64,000 bases of DNA from Nocardioides kongjuensis (GTDB taxonomy: Bacteria > Actinomycetota > Actinomycetes > Propionibacteriales > Nocardioidaceae): NCBI RefSeq assembly GCF_013409625.1, contig NZ_JACCBF010000001.1, positions 4,777,001 to 4,841,000 on the forward strand. The letters run 5' to 3'. The notes below the pieces were generated by a model, which was given only the letters and a program-made list of their open reading frames with translations, was not told where the DNA came from and did not search any database. A program made the translations under genes and the position numbers. Shown here in pieces: positions 56,769 to 64,000 of this stretch; the first letter of the stretch is position 1; every line of letters starts with the position of its first letter.

Positions 56769-58264
56769 CGGATCGGACCGGAGAGCCCTCGGACCTCGAG
56801 GCCCACCACCTGCGCGCGGTCGCGCGCGGCAGCACGGCGACCCTGCTCGGCGCGGTGCTCAGCACGCTCGCCGGCTTCGGTCTGGTCCTGGTCGTGACCC
56901 GGGGCGTCGACCCGGACCCCGCCGGCCGGTTCTTCGCGGCGACGGCCGTCTTCCTCGTGGCGCTCGCGGCAGCCGGGCTCGGGACCGACACCGGGCTGGC
57001 GCGGTTCGTGCTGCGGACCGACCAGCCGGGTGCCGTGCGCAGGCTGGTGGGGATGGCTGCGATCCCGGTGCTGGTGGTGGCCGCAGCGCTGGCGCTGGCC
57101 CTGGCGGCCTGGTGGCCCGACACCCGGTGGCTGGTGTGGGCGTTGCCGCTCGCCGCCACCTCCGACCTGTGCCTGGCCGCGGTCCAGGCCCACGCGACCT
57201 TCCGCGCGGCCGTGCTGATCGACCGGATCGTGCGACCCGGGGCGCAGATCGTGCTGGTGAGCGCCGCCGTGGTCGCCGGGCTGCCCGGCGCCGTGCTGGC
57301 GCTCGCCTGGGGGGCGGCCTACCTGCTCAGTGCGGTGCTCGCCGTGCGCGCCCTGCACGGGGTGCTGCGCAGGGCCGGGCCCGACGCCCCGGCAGGGGAG
57401 CACGTCACTCCCCGCGAGTTCTGGGGCTTCACCTGGGCGAGGGCCGCGGCGCGGATCGCGCAGGTCGGCGTGCAGCGGCTCGACATCGTGCTGGTCGCCT
57501 GGCTGTTGACGCCCACGGACGCTGCCGTCTACACGGTCGCGACCCGGTTCGTGGTGTTCGGCCAGCTCGCCAACCAGGCGGTGTCCTCCGTGGTGCAGCC
57601 GAGGTTCACGCTGATCCTCGCCGACGAGGCCGGGGACGCCGGAGCCCGGCGGGCACTGCTCAGCCGGGTGTTCGCGGTGACCACCAGCTGGAGCGTGCTG
57701 CTGGCGTGGCCGGTCTACCTGTGCGTCGCCGCGGCCCCCCTGGCCTACCTGGGCTGGTTCGGCACGGCCTACACCACCGACGACGCCCGCACGGTCGCCC
57801 TCGTGATGGCCGGCGGGATGCTGGTCGCGGTCGCCTCCGGACCGGTCGACACCCTCCTGCTGATGACCGGGCGCAGCACCCGCAGCCTCGCCAACACCCT
57901 GGTCGCGCTGGTCGTCGACGTCGGTGGCTGCCTGCTGCTGGTCCCGCGGATGGGCATCGCCGGTGCCGCCCTCGCCTGGGCGGTCGCGGTCGTCGTACGG
58001 TGCGCGCTCGCGGTGGTCCAGGTCCGCCCGGACATCGGGCTGCTGCCCGGTCGCCGCACCCTGCTCGTCGCCGCAGCCGTTCCCCTCGGCTGCGTCGGCG
58101 TACCGCTCGCGCTCGCGCAGGCCCTCGGCGGCCTGACCCCTGCGACCTGGCTGCTGGCCTCGGCGCTCGTCGCCGTGGGCTACGTCGCGGTGGTGTGGCG
58201 GTTGCGCGCCCGGCTCGCCGTCGACCTGTTCCTGCCCCGGCGACGAGAGCTGGTGACGGCATGA
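56765..58264 (+). CDS. Polysaccharide flippase (Wzx-like, MOP superfamily)
   Basis: Protein of 499 aa with 12-14 transmembrane helices. It starts with a cytoplasmic segment, then LRAVARGSTATLLGAVLSTLAGFGLVLVVTR, typical of Wzx/RfbX proteins, and has LTPTDAAVYTVATRFVVFGQL and GMLVAVASGPVDTLLLMTGRS. It would turn the lipid-linked repeat unit across the membrane. GTG start at 56765 overlapping the Wzz-like stop; ends in an ATGA overlap with the sulfotransferase gene. Confidence 0.88.
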   Translation: MTDRTGEPSDLEAHHLRAVARGSTATLLGAVLSTLAGFGLVLVVTRGVDPDPAGRFFAATAVFLVALAAAGLGTDTGLARFVLRTDQPGAVRRLVGMAAIPVLVVAAALALALAAWWPDTRWLVWALPLAATSDLCLAAVQAHATFRAAVLIDRIVRPGAQIVLVSAAVVAGLPGAVLALAWGAAYLLSAVLAVRALHGVLRRAGPDAPAGEHVTPREFWGFTWARAAARIAQVGVQRLDIVLVAWLLTPTDAAVYTVATRFVVFGQLANQAVSSVVQPRFTLILADEAGDAGARRALLSRVFAVTTSWSVLLAWPVYLCVAAAPLAYLGWFGTAYTTDDARTVALVMAGGMLVAVASGPVDTLLLMTGRSTRSLANTLVALVVDVGGCLLLVPRMGIAGAALAWAVAVVVRCALAVVQVRPDIGLLPGRRTLLVAAAVPLGCVGVPLALAQALGGLTPATWLLASALVAVGYVAVVWRLRARLAVDLFLPRRRELVTA

Positions 58265-59145
58265 GCGGGCTGCGCACGGTGGCGGGGAAGGCGCGGCGCC
58301 GGCTGCCCGAGCCGGTGGTCCGCGCGGCCCGGGCGCTCCTGCTCGGGTGGGGCTGGCTGACCGCCGACCTGCGCGAGGAGCCGGGTGTCATCGTCGTCGG
58401 CGCGCAGCGGGCGGGGACGACCACCCTGTTCCGGCTGCTCAGCGAGCACCCGCACCTGTGCCGGCCCACCGTCGACAAGGGGACCGGCTACTTCGACGAC
58501 GGCTACCGGCACGGCCGGCGCTGGTACCGCGCCCACTTCCCGCTGCGCCGCCCCGGCCGCTGGCGCCGGACGAGCTTCGAGTGCAGCGGCTACTACCTCT
58601 TCCACCCGCTCGCCGCCGAGCGGATCGCCCGCGACCTGCCCGGCGTCCAGGTCGTCGCGATGGTCCGCGACCCGGTCGCGCGGGCCCACTCGGCGCACCG
58701 CCACGAGCTCGCCCGCGGCTTCGAGACGCTGCCGTTCGCCGAGGCCGTCGAGAGCGAGCCGGCACGCACCGCCGGCGTCGCCGCCCGGCTGGCGGCCGAG
58801 CCCGGCACGCTGAGCTTCGAGCACCGGCACCACGCCTACCTGCAGCGCGGCGAGTACGCCGTCCAGCTCCACCGCTTCGTCGAGCAGCTCGGCCCGGACC
58901 GGGTGCACGTCGTCGAGGCCGACGAGCTGTTCGCCGACCCGGTGCCGGTGTACGTCGACCTGCAGCGCCGCCTCGGCCTGCCGGTGCACCGCCCCGACGA
59001 GGTCGGCCGCTGGAACGAGCGCCCCGGCGACCCGCTGCCCCCCGACCTGGAGGCCCGGCTGCGCGGGCATTTCGACGACCACGACGCCGCCCTCGCCGAG
59101 CTCCTCGGCCGGGTGCCCAGCTGGCGAAAGGAATCACTGCGATGA
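58261..59145 (+). CDS. PAPS-dependent sulfotransferase
   Basis: Cytoplasmic protein of 294 aa. The 5'-phosphosulfate binding loop is VVGAQRAGTTTLFRLLSEHP, and the 3'-phosphate site is VAMVRDPVARAHSAHRHELA; both are typical of the heparan-sulfate-type/Stf family. Also FVEQLGPDRVHVVEADELFADP. In this setting it probably adds sulfate to a sugar of the repeat unit. ATG at 58261; overlaps its neighbours at both ends by 4 bases. Confidence 0.9.
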   Translation: MSGLRTVAGKARRRLPEPVVRAARALLLGWGWLTADLREEPGVIVVGAQRAGTTTLFRLLSEHPHLCRPTVDKGTGYFDDGYRHGRRWYRAHFPLRRPGRWRRTSFECSGYYLFHPLAAERIARDLPGVQVVAMVRDPVARAHSAHRHELARGFETLPFAEAVESEPARTAGVAARLAAEPGTLSFEHRHHAYLQRGEYAVQLHRFVEQLGPDRVHVVEADELFADPVPVYVDLQRRLGLPVHRPDEVGRWNERPGDPLPPDLEARLRGHFDDHDAALAELLGRVPSWRKESLR

Positions 59146-60371
59146 CTGCACTCCATCCTCCCCGCGGCCGCCACACCGTGCTCTCGGGCCCCGTCCGTCA
59201 CCGGCTGGCACGGGGCACCCGCTGGCACCCCGGCACCCGCGAGGTGCGGCTGTCGCACCTGCTCCTCGGCGGCCAGAACGGGATGAGCGGGCACGAGTTC
59301 GCGACGGCGATGATGGACCCGCTGTGGCCCTCGCGCCGGGTGGTCGAGGGGCCGCACGCGGAGCTGCTGGAGCGCGGACCCGGCCAGTCCGACCACGACA
59401 TCCTCCGGTCGAGCTATGCGCGCATGGCGCGGGCGTGCATCCGGCACACGGGCGTCTACTTCGACGCGACCGACGACGCCGGGATCGTGGCCCAGGCCCG
59501 GCAGGTCCTCGCCCGGGCGGCCGGTGAGCCCGCGGAGGTGCCGACGGGCGTGATGCACTCCCCGCCCGGCCAGCCGGTGCTCGTCGCACCCATCGCGGAC
59601 TCGAGCTGCTTCCAGGTGATCGACGGCCACCACCGGATCGCGCTGGCGGCCGCGGCCGGGGCGACCACCATCCCCGTGCGGGTGCGCCGCGGCAAGGTCA
59701 GCACGCCGCTGCAGGACCTGCTCCACGAGATGTCGTGGCTCGAGGGCGGCCGGGAGCTCTACCAGCCCGTCGACTCGCCCGAGCTGGCGGCGCTGTGGCC
59801 GATCGTGCGTTGCTGCGTCGACCGGCTCGAGGCCATGGAGGGCTTCCTGCGCCCGCGCGGCCTGCTCGAGGGTCGCTACCTCGACGTCGCCAGCTGCTAC
59901 GGCTGGTTCGTCGCTCAGATGGCGGAGCGGGGGATGGCGGCCGAGGGCATCGAGCGGGACCCGCTCGGCGCGACCCTGGGCCGGCTGGTCTACGGCGTCG
60001 ACCCGGACCGGATCCGGATCGGGGACGTCGTCGAGGTCCTGCGCGGGACCCGGGAGCAGTGGGACGTCGTGTCGTGCTTCAGCCTGTTGCACCACTTCGT
60101 GCTCGGCCGCGGTTCCTGCGACGAGGTCGAGCTGATCCGGCTGCTCGACAAGTCGACGCGGCGGGTGCTCTTCTTCGACACGGGCCAGGAGCACGAGCGC
60201 TGGTTCCAGAAGTCACTGCGCGGCTGGAACCCCGAGCACATCCGCGACTTCCTGCTGACGAACACGACCTTCGACCAGGTGCTCGACCTGGGTCCCGACC
60301 GCGACGCCGTCGGCCCGTACGCCGAGAACTACGGGCGCCACCTGTTCGTCTGCGTCCGCGAGGACCGGTGA
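59142..60371 (+). CDS. SAM-dependent methyltransferase with ParB-like N-terminal domain
   Basis: Protein of 409 aa in two parts. Residues about 75-205 contain FQVIDGHHRIALAAAAGATTIPVRVRRG, the xDGHHRxxA signature of ParB/sulfiredoxin-fold domains. Residues about 235-405 form a methyltransferase domain with RYLDVASCYGWFVAQMAERG (motif I), EGIERDPLG, and WDVVSCFSLLHHFVLG. Other possible roles for the first domain include kinase or nuclease activity. ATG at 59142 overlapping the sulfotransferase stop. Target probably a sugar of the repeat unit, by context only. Confidence 0.72.
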   Translation: MTALHPPRGRHTVLSGPVRHRLARGTRWHPGTREVRLSHLLLGGQNGMSGHEFATAMMDPLWPSRRVVEGPHAELLERGPGQSDHDILRSSYARMARACIRHTGVYFDATDDAGIVAQARQVLARAAGEPAEVPTGVMHSPPGQPVLVAPIADSSCFQVIDGHHRIALAAAAGATTIPVRVRRGKVSTPLQDLLHEMSWLEGGRELYQPVDSPELAALWPIVRCCVDRLEAMEGFLRPRGLLEGRYLDVASCYGWFVAQMAERGMAAEGIERDPLGATLGRLVYGVDPDRIRIGDVVEVLRGTREQWDVVSCFSLLHHFVLGRGSCDEVELIRLLDKSTRRVLFFDTGQEHERWFQKSLRGWNPEHIRDFLLTNTTFDQVLDLGPDRDAVGPYAENYGRHLFVCVREDR

Positions 60372-61546
60372 GCGCGGTGACCAGCGAGCTGCTCGAGACC
60401 GTGGCCGAGCTGTGGCCCGGCGCCGACGTCGTCCCCGCGGGGACGGCGGGCGACGGCCGGCCGGTACGCGCCCGCTACGCCCTGCTCAGCCGTGGCGACG
60501 ACCCGACCGTGCTGGTGCCCGTCGAGTCGGCCACGGCCGCCGGGGCCTCGTTGCGCCGGTTCAGCACCGCCTCCTCCTGGTGGGAGACGACCTCGCGCGT
60601 GGCTGCGGGAGCCGCCGTGCGGGCGCTGCCCGGGCTGCTGCGCCAGCGCGTGGAGATCCGGGGCGGGCACGACGGGCTGGCCGTGCACCTCTCGGAGGTC
60701 CTCGGCACGCCGGTCAGCTTCAGCCTCAGCATCGGCACCGCTCGGGTGAACCGGAAGCCCGTGCTGCAGGTCTTCGACGAGGAGGGCCGGTGCCGGGCGT
60801 TCGCCAAGGTGGGCTGGTCGGAGAACACCTGCGCCGACGTGACGGCGGAGGGCCGGGCGCTGGCGACGGTGACCGCCCTGGAGTACCAGCACGTCGTACC
60901 GCCCCCGCTGCTGGCGCGGACGTCGTGGGCCGGGCGCCCGGTCCTCGTCATCGGGCCGTTGCAGCCCTCGCCGTGGCGTCGCCACCGGCGTGCCTGGACG
61001 CCCCCCGAGGAGGCGATGACCGAGCTGGCGTCGTCCTTCGCCTCGCCGGACGGCCGGCTGACCGACTCCGCGTGGTGGCAGCGCCAGTGGGAGGCCACCG
61101 GGGCGCTGGTCGACCCGGTGCTGCGCGGCCGCTTCGGGCGGGCGATGGAGCGGGTCGACGGGATCGTCGGACGGCGGGCGCTGAGCTGGGGTGCGTGGCA
61201 CGGCGACTGGACGCCGTGGAACATGGCCGTGTCCGGCGACGCCGTCCTGCTGTGGGACTGGGAGCGCTTCGAGACCGGCGTACCGATGGGCCTGGACCCG
61301 CTGCACTACGTCGTGAACTCGTTCAACTCCGGGGTGCCGGCCTCGATCGAGGGGGTGCTGCGCGCGCTGTGCTTCGCGTCGTACCGCGACCGGAGCCTGG
61401 GTGGCGAGCCGCACGTGACGAGCCTGCTCTACCTGGTCGCGATCCTGACCCGGTACCTGCGGCTGGTCGACGTGCCCGGCGGGGAGCACATCTCGCCGCG
61501 CGCGATGCAGACCCTGGTGGCACTCGAGCGCCTGACCCAGGTGTGA
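60368..61546 (+). CDS. APH/choline-kinase-like phosphotransferase
   Basis: Protein of 392 aa. The last third shows the phosphotransferase signature: WHGDWTPWNMAV (catalytic Asp and Asn) and LLWDWERFETGVPMGLDPLHY (metal Asp). CRAFAKVGWSENT holds a candidate ATP-binding Lys, followed by TAEGRALATV. The first 130 residues are unlike known kinases. The gene overlaps the methyltransferase gene by 4 bases, ending the operon. By context it may phosphorylate a sugar or lipid intermediate. Confidence 0.7.
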   Translation: MSAVTSELLETVAELWPGADVVPAGTAGDGRPVRARYALLSRGDDPTVLVPVESATAAGASLRRFSTASSWWETTSRVAAGAAVRALPGLLRQRVEIRGGHDGLAVHLSEVLGTPVSFSLSIGTARVNRKPVLQVFDEEGRCRAFAKVGWSENTCADVTAEGRALATVTALEYQHVVPPPLLARTSWAGRPVLVIGPLQPSPWRRHRRAWTPPEEAMTELASSFASPDGRLTDSAWWQRQWEATGALVDPVLRGRFGRAMERVDGIVGRRALSWGAWHGDWTPWNMAVSGDAVLLWDWERFETGVPMGLDPLHYVVNSFNSGVPASIEGVLRALCFASYRDRSLGGEPHVTSLLYLVAILTRYLRLVDVPGGEHISPRAMQTLVALERLTQV

Positions 61547-61585
61547 GACCCGGGGCAGGCGCTCGAGAAGGTGCGTCGGGTGCCG

Positions 61586-63037
61586 TCAGCGCAGGTGCGG
61601 CGAGCCGGCGAGCACCTGGGCGAACTCGTTGAGCTTCTCCGGGGTGCCGAGCGTCCACGGAGCCGTGCTGTTGAGCTCGCTGTCGAAGTAGGAGTAGGCG
61701 ATGCCGCCGAAGTCCTGCATGCTCTGCACGGTGTTCGCGATCTCGGTCGGCCGGTCGACGGCCGCCTTGTCGGTGATCCCGGTCTCGCCGAGCGCCCAGT
61801 CGACGCCGACGGTGCGGGCCCAGGCCGCGATCTTCTGGAAGTAGCCCGGCATGTCGACCCAGCGCAGGTCCATCTTGCCGTTCTTGACCGAGCCGTACTC
61901 CTGGTAGATGTCGAAGCCGGCGACGTCGATCTTGACGCCCCGCGGCCAGATGTTCGCCAGGCTGTACTGCGGGTCGCCGTAGAACTGGTGCCACCCGGTC
62001 ACGATCACGGTGAACGCCACGTTGGGGGCGTTGTTGCGGATGATCGGCGCGAGGTGCTCCTGCATCCGGCGCCACTCCTGGATGTCGCCGTCGTTCTCCG
62101 GCTCGTGGTGGAAGGCCACCCAGACCGGGCCGGGCAGCGCCGCGAGGCGCTGGGCGAGGTCGGTCGCCCAGGCGTCACCCACGCCGTTGGCCATGTCGGT
62201 CCAGCTGTACGGCGGCTTGAAGCTGATCCACGGCAGCCGGCCGGCGGCCAGGTCGGCCGAGGCGTTCTTGACGGCGCTGGCGACACCGGTGCCGGTGTAG
62301 TAGGTACGGCGCACCGCGAGCTTGTTGCCGAGCTGCTGCTCGAGCGCGGTCGGGTCGGTGTTGCCGCCGTGGGCAGCGCCGATGTAGGTGCCGCACGCCG
62401 GGATGCCTCGTGCGTCACGGCTGCAGCCGTTGGACAGGCTGCCCGCCGAGCCCTTGCCGCCACCGGCCTTGACCCGCAGGTCGTCGACCAGCAGTCGCTG
62501 CGCGGAGGTGAGCGAGGGGGTGCGGAACCGGAGCTTGAACACCGAGTTCGCCGCCTTCGCGGTCATCTTGACCTTGACCCGGGTCCAGGCCCGGCCCTTG
62601 GCGTTGACCGTCCTGGTCTTGGTCTGCAGGGTCCTGCCCTTGACCTCGCGGACCTGCAGCGTCACGGCGCGCTTGCCCGTGGAGCGGACCCAGGCCCGCA
62701 CGACGTACGTGGTGCCCTTGGAGTGGGCGCCACCGAACCGGTGCTTGCTGACGGCGGCGGCCGGCCCGTGGTTCTTCGTGCGCACGACCAGCGCGCGGCT
62801 GTGGTTGCGTCCCTCGCCGGTGCGCGAGAGCTTCACCCGGCTGCCGCCGACACCGGCGAACCCGTCCAGGTGCGACTCGAAGGTCCCGGTGGGGACCGAC
62901 TCCTGCGCCGCACGGCTCGGCTGTGCCGAGGTCGGCACCGCCGCGACGGCGCTGGTCAGCAGCACGGCAGCCAGGACCGGCAGCCAGAGCCACCGCACGA
63001 GGCCGTTCTTGTTCTTCGTCTTCTCGGCGTCCTGCAA
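61586..63037 (-). CDS. Secreted GH26-like glycoside hydrolase with beta-sandwich domain
   Basis: About 483 aa. N-terminal signal/anchor helix (LVRWLWLPVLAAVLLTSAVAAV). A jelly-roll sugar-binding type domain (about 50-190: TYVVRAWVRSTGKRAVTLQVREV) precedes the catalytic barrel (about 205-483). The likely acid/base is in AFHHEPEND (E312) and the nucleophile in WALGETGITD (E418), as in GH26-like enzymes. TTG at 63037 is proposed because GGAGG lies 7 bases upstream and the longer open frame to 63223 reads as noise. It probably trims the polysaccharide. It faces the Wzz operon convergently. Confidence 0.78.
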   Translation of the reverse strand: MQDAEKTKNKNGLVRWLWLPVLAAVLLTSAVAAVPTSAQPSRAAQESVPTGTFESHLDGFAGVGGSRVKLSRTGEGRNHSRALVVRTKNHGPAAAVSKHRFGGAHSKGTTYVVRAWVRSTGKRAVTLQVREVKGRTLQTKTRTVNAKGRAWTRVKVKMTAKAANSVFKLRFRTPSLTSAQRLLVDDLRVKAGGGKGSAGSLSNGCSRDARGIPACGTYIGAAHGGNTDPTALEQQLGNKLAVRRTYYTGTGVASAVKNASADLAAGRLPWISFKPPYSWTDMANGVGDAWATDLAQRLAALPGPVWVAFHHEPENDGDIQEWRRMQEHLAPIIRNNAPNVAFTVIVTGWHQFYGDPQYSLANIWPRGVKIDVAGFDIYQEYGSVKNGKMDLRWVDMPGYFQKIAAWARTVGVDWALGETGITDKAAVDRPTEIANTVQSMQDFGGIAYSYFDSELNSTAPWTLGTPEKLNEFAQVLAGSPHLR

Positions 63038-63134
63038 GACGCCACCTCCCCGGATCTCCGGGGCCGCGGGAGCGAAACTACGGCCCTCGTTCTCTCTTGT
63101 CTTCGGCTCGATTGGAACCGGAACGAGAGATCGT

Positions 63135-63162
63135 GGCCAATATCCTCCCCCATTTGAGGTAC
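63135..63162. promoter_or_regulatory. Box E upstream of the GH26-like gene
   Basis: Two elements: GGCCAATATCC (63135-63145), nearly identical to box C, and CCCCCATTTGAGGTA (63147-63161), which on the minus strand reads TACCTCAAATGGGGG and matches boxes B and D. They lie about 100-125 bp before the TTG start. A TAGTTT at 63075-63080 (minus strand) may be the -10 element. Confidence 0.4.
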
Positions 63163-63242
63163 GACGAGTGGGCAGCGCCGGGAGGCGCAAGGGGGCCGGC
63201 GCGGTCAGGGCGAGGGTGGTCATCTCCGCGGGCCCCGGTCGA

Positions 63243-64000
63243 CTAGATCCCGTGCCCCCGCCGGTGGGCCAGGTGCAGCAGCCGCTCGGCGCTCACAAGG
63301 TGCAGGGCGACGGCCGCAGCGAGGTACGCGCGCGGCTCGAGCGGGGAGCTCCAGGCCGTGCGGGCGGCCCACGGCAGGGCGTCGCGCCGGCCGAGGGCGG
63401 CGAGGGCGAACGCCTTGCGACCGGTCTCGCGCGCCAGCGCCCTCCGGTCGTCGAAGAAGACCGGGTGCTTGGCCAGGCCGTAGTCGATCGCGGCGGCGAT
63501 GGTCGCCCACTGCTGCGAGAACTGGGAACCGCCCCAGCGCACCTGCACCAGGGGCGCCTCGACGAGGGCGAAGCCCCCCTCCTGGGAGGCGCGGATCATC
63601 CAGTCGAAGTCCTCGCCGTAGCTGCCCGGGATCTTCTCGTCGACCAGCCCGATCCGGTGCACGAGGTCGTGGCGTCGTACGACGACCGAGGAGGGGTGCG
63701 CCGCCATCGTCCGGTGCCGGACCAGCTGCCGCAGCTCGAGCTCGGCCGGCGTCGGAACCCGGCGCGTCGAGGTGCCCTCGTAGGTCACCTCGATCCCGGT
63801 GACGGAGGTGGGGGCGTCGCTGGTTGCGAGCGCCCGGACCTGGCGCTGCAGCTTGCCGGGGAGCCAGAGGTCGTCGTCGTCGCAGAACGCGACCAGCTCG
63901 CCCTGCCCGGCCAGGATCCCGGTGTTCCGGGCGCCCGCGAGTCCCGGGCTGCGGGTGTTGCGGACCACGTCGACCTGTCGCTCCACGCAGGTGCGCACCA
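63243..64000 (-). CDS. Glycosyltransferase family 2 (start outside window)
   Basis: At least 252 residues of a GT-A fold enzyme, open to the window edge, so the N-terminal nucleotide-binding strand is missing. Seen: SPGLAGARNTGILAGQGELVAFCDDDDLW (the metal-binding DDDD region), then SVTGIEVTYEG, SSVVVRRHDLVHRIGLVDEKI and GEDFDWMIRAS, typical of GT2 acceptor/catalytic segments with the ED catalytic motif. It adds a sugar to a lipid-linked intermediate, substrate unknown. It lies upstream of the GH26-like gene on the same strand, 205 bp apart. Confidence 0.88.
   Translation of the reverse strand, partial: VRTCVERQVDVVRNTRSPGLAGARNTGILAGQGELVAFCDDDDLWLPGKLQRQVRALATSDAPTSVTGIEVTYEGTSTRRVPTPAELELRQLVRHRTMAAHPSSVVVRRHDLVHRIGLVDEKIPGSYGEDFDWMIRASQEGGFALVEAPLVQVRWGGSQFSQQWATIAAAIDYGLAKHPVFFDDRRALARETGRKAFALAALGRRDALPWAARTAWSSPLEPRAYLAAAVALHLVSAERLLHLAHRRGHGI

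Noticed and set aside
63038..63223. N-terminal extension of the GH26-like gene (MTTLALTAPAPL)
   Set aside because: It would bury the signal peptide 70 residues in and run through box E; the TTG with a good ribosome-binding site fits better.

Overview
The window reads as a chromosomal segment of a high-GC actinobacterium. Third codon positions are almost all G or C, GTG starts are frequent, and start and stop codons overlap within operons. A complete 14-subunit nuo operon sits beside menaquinone genes, with KorAB and a DUF222/HNH (13E12-type) gene nearby. Nocardioidaceae, perhaps Nocardioides, is my best guess from overall feel; nothing here proves the genus. No phage, insertion sequence, CRISPR array or rRNA was seen. 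There is one tRNA (Tyr).

Layout. 1-2.3 kb: menC (cut by the window edge) and menD. 2.3-6.2 kb, minus strand: a membrane-anchored protein, a secreted ELWxxDGT-repeat propeller with an exact 204-bp internal period, and a TIGR03032-type protein. 6.3-10.7 kb: a Na+/H+ antiporter with a C-terminal UBP zinc finger, an MBL-fold hydrolase, menG and two small membrane proteins. 10.9-27.4 kb: nuoA-N plus a long-chain polyprenyl diphosphate synthase, tightly packed. With menC, menD and menG this gives most of a NADH-to-menaquinone module. 27.6-32.3 kb: RarD, a small secreted protein, and KorAB (2-oxoacid:ferredoxin oxidoreductase) with a KstR-like box at its promoter. 32.6-36.4 kb: a sulfate ABC importer. 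36.4-40.9 kb: assorted housekeeping genes, tRNA-Tyr and a pair of tiny overlapping genes.

41-64 kb is a surface-polysaccharide region. It holds a WbaP-like initiating sugar transferase, a split PssD/PssE-type glycosyltransferase, a flippase, a Wzz-like chain-length protein whose Walker A motif is degenerate, a sulfotransferase, a methyltransferase with a ParB-like N-terminus, an APH-like phosphotransferase, a GH26-like secreted hydrolase, a GT2 enzyme running off the edge, and two large secreted propeller proteins, one of 1837 aa with PKD domains. Inside the region sit a histidine kinase/LuxR regulator pair and an SOS-type HNH gene. No Wzy polymerase is visible, so the locus probably continues past 64 kb.

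The least expected signal is a family of related AT-centred boxes (CCCAA...TTGGG and relatives) in front of several transcription units of the polysaccharide region and of the kinase/regulator operon itself. This suggests one autoregulated regulon. It is an inference from reading by eye and needs a motif search.
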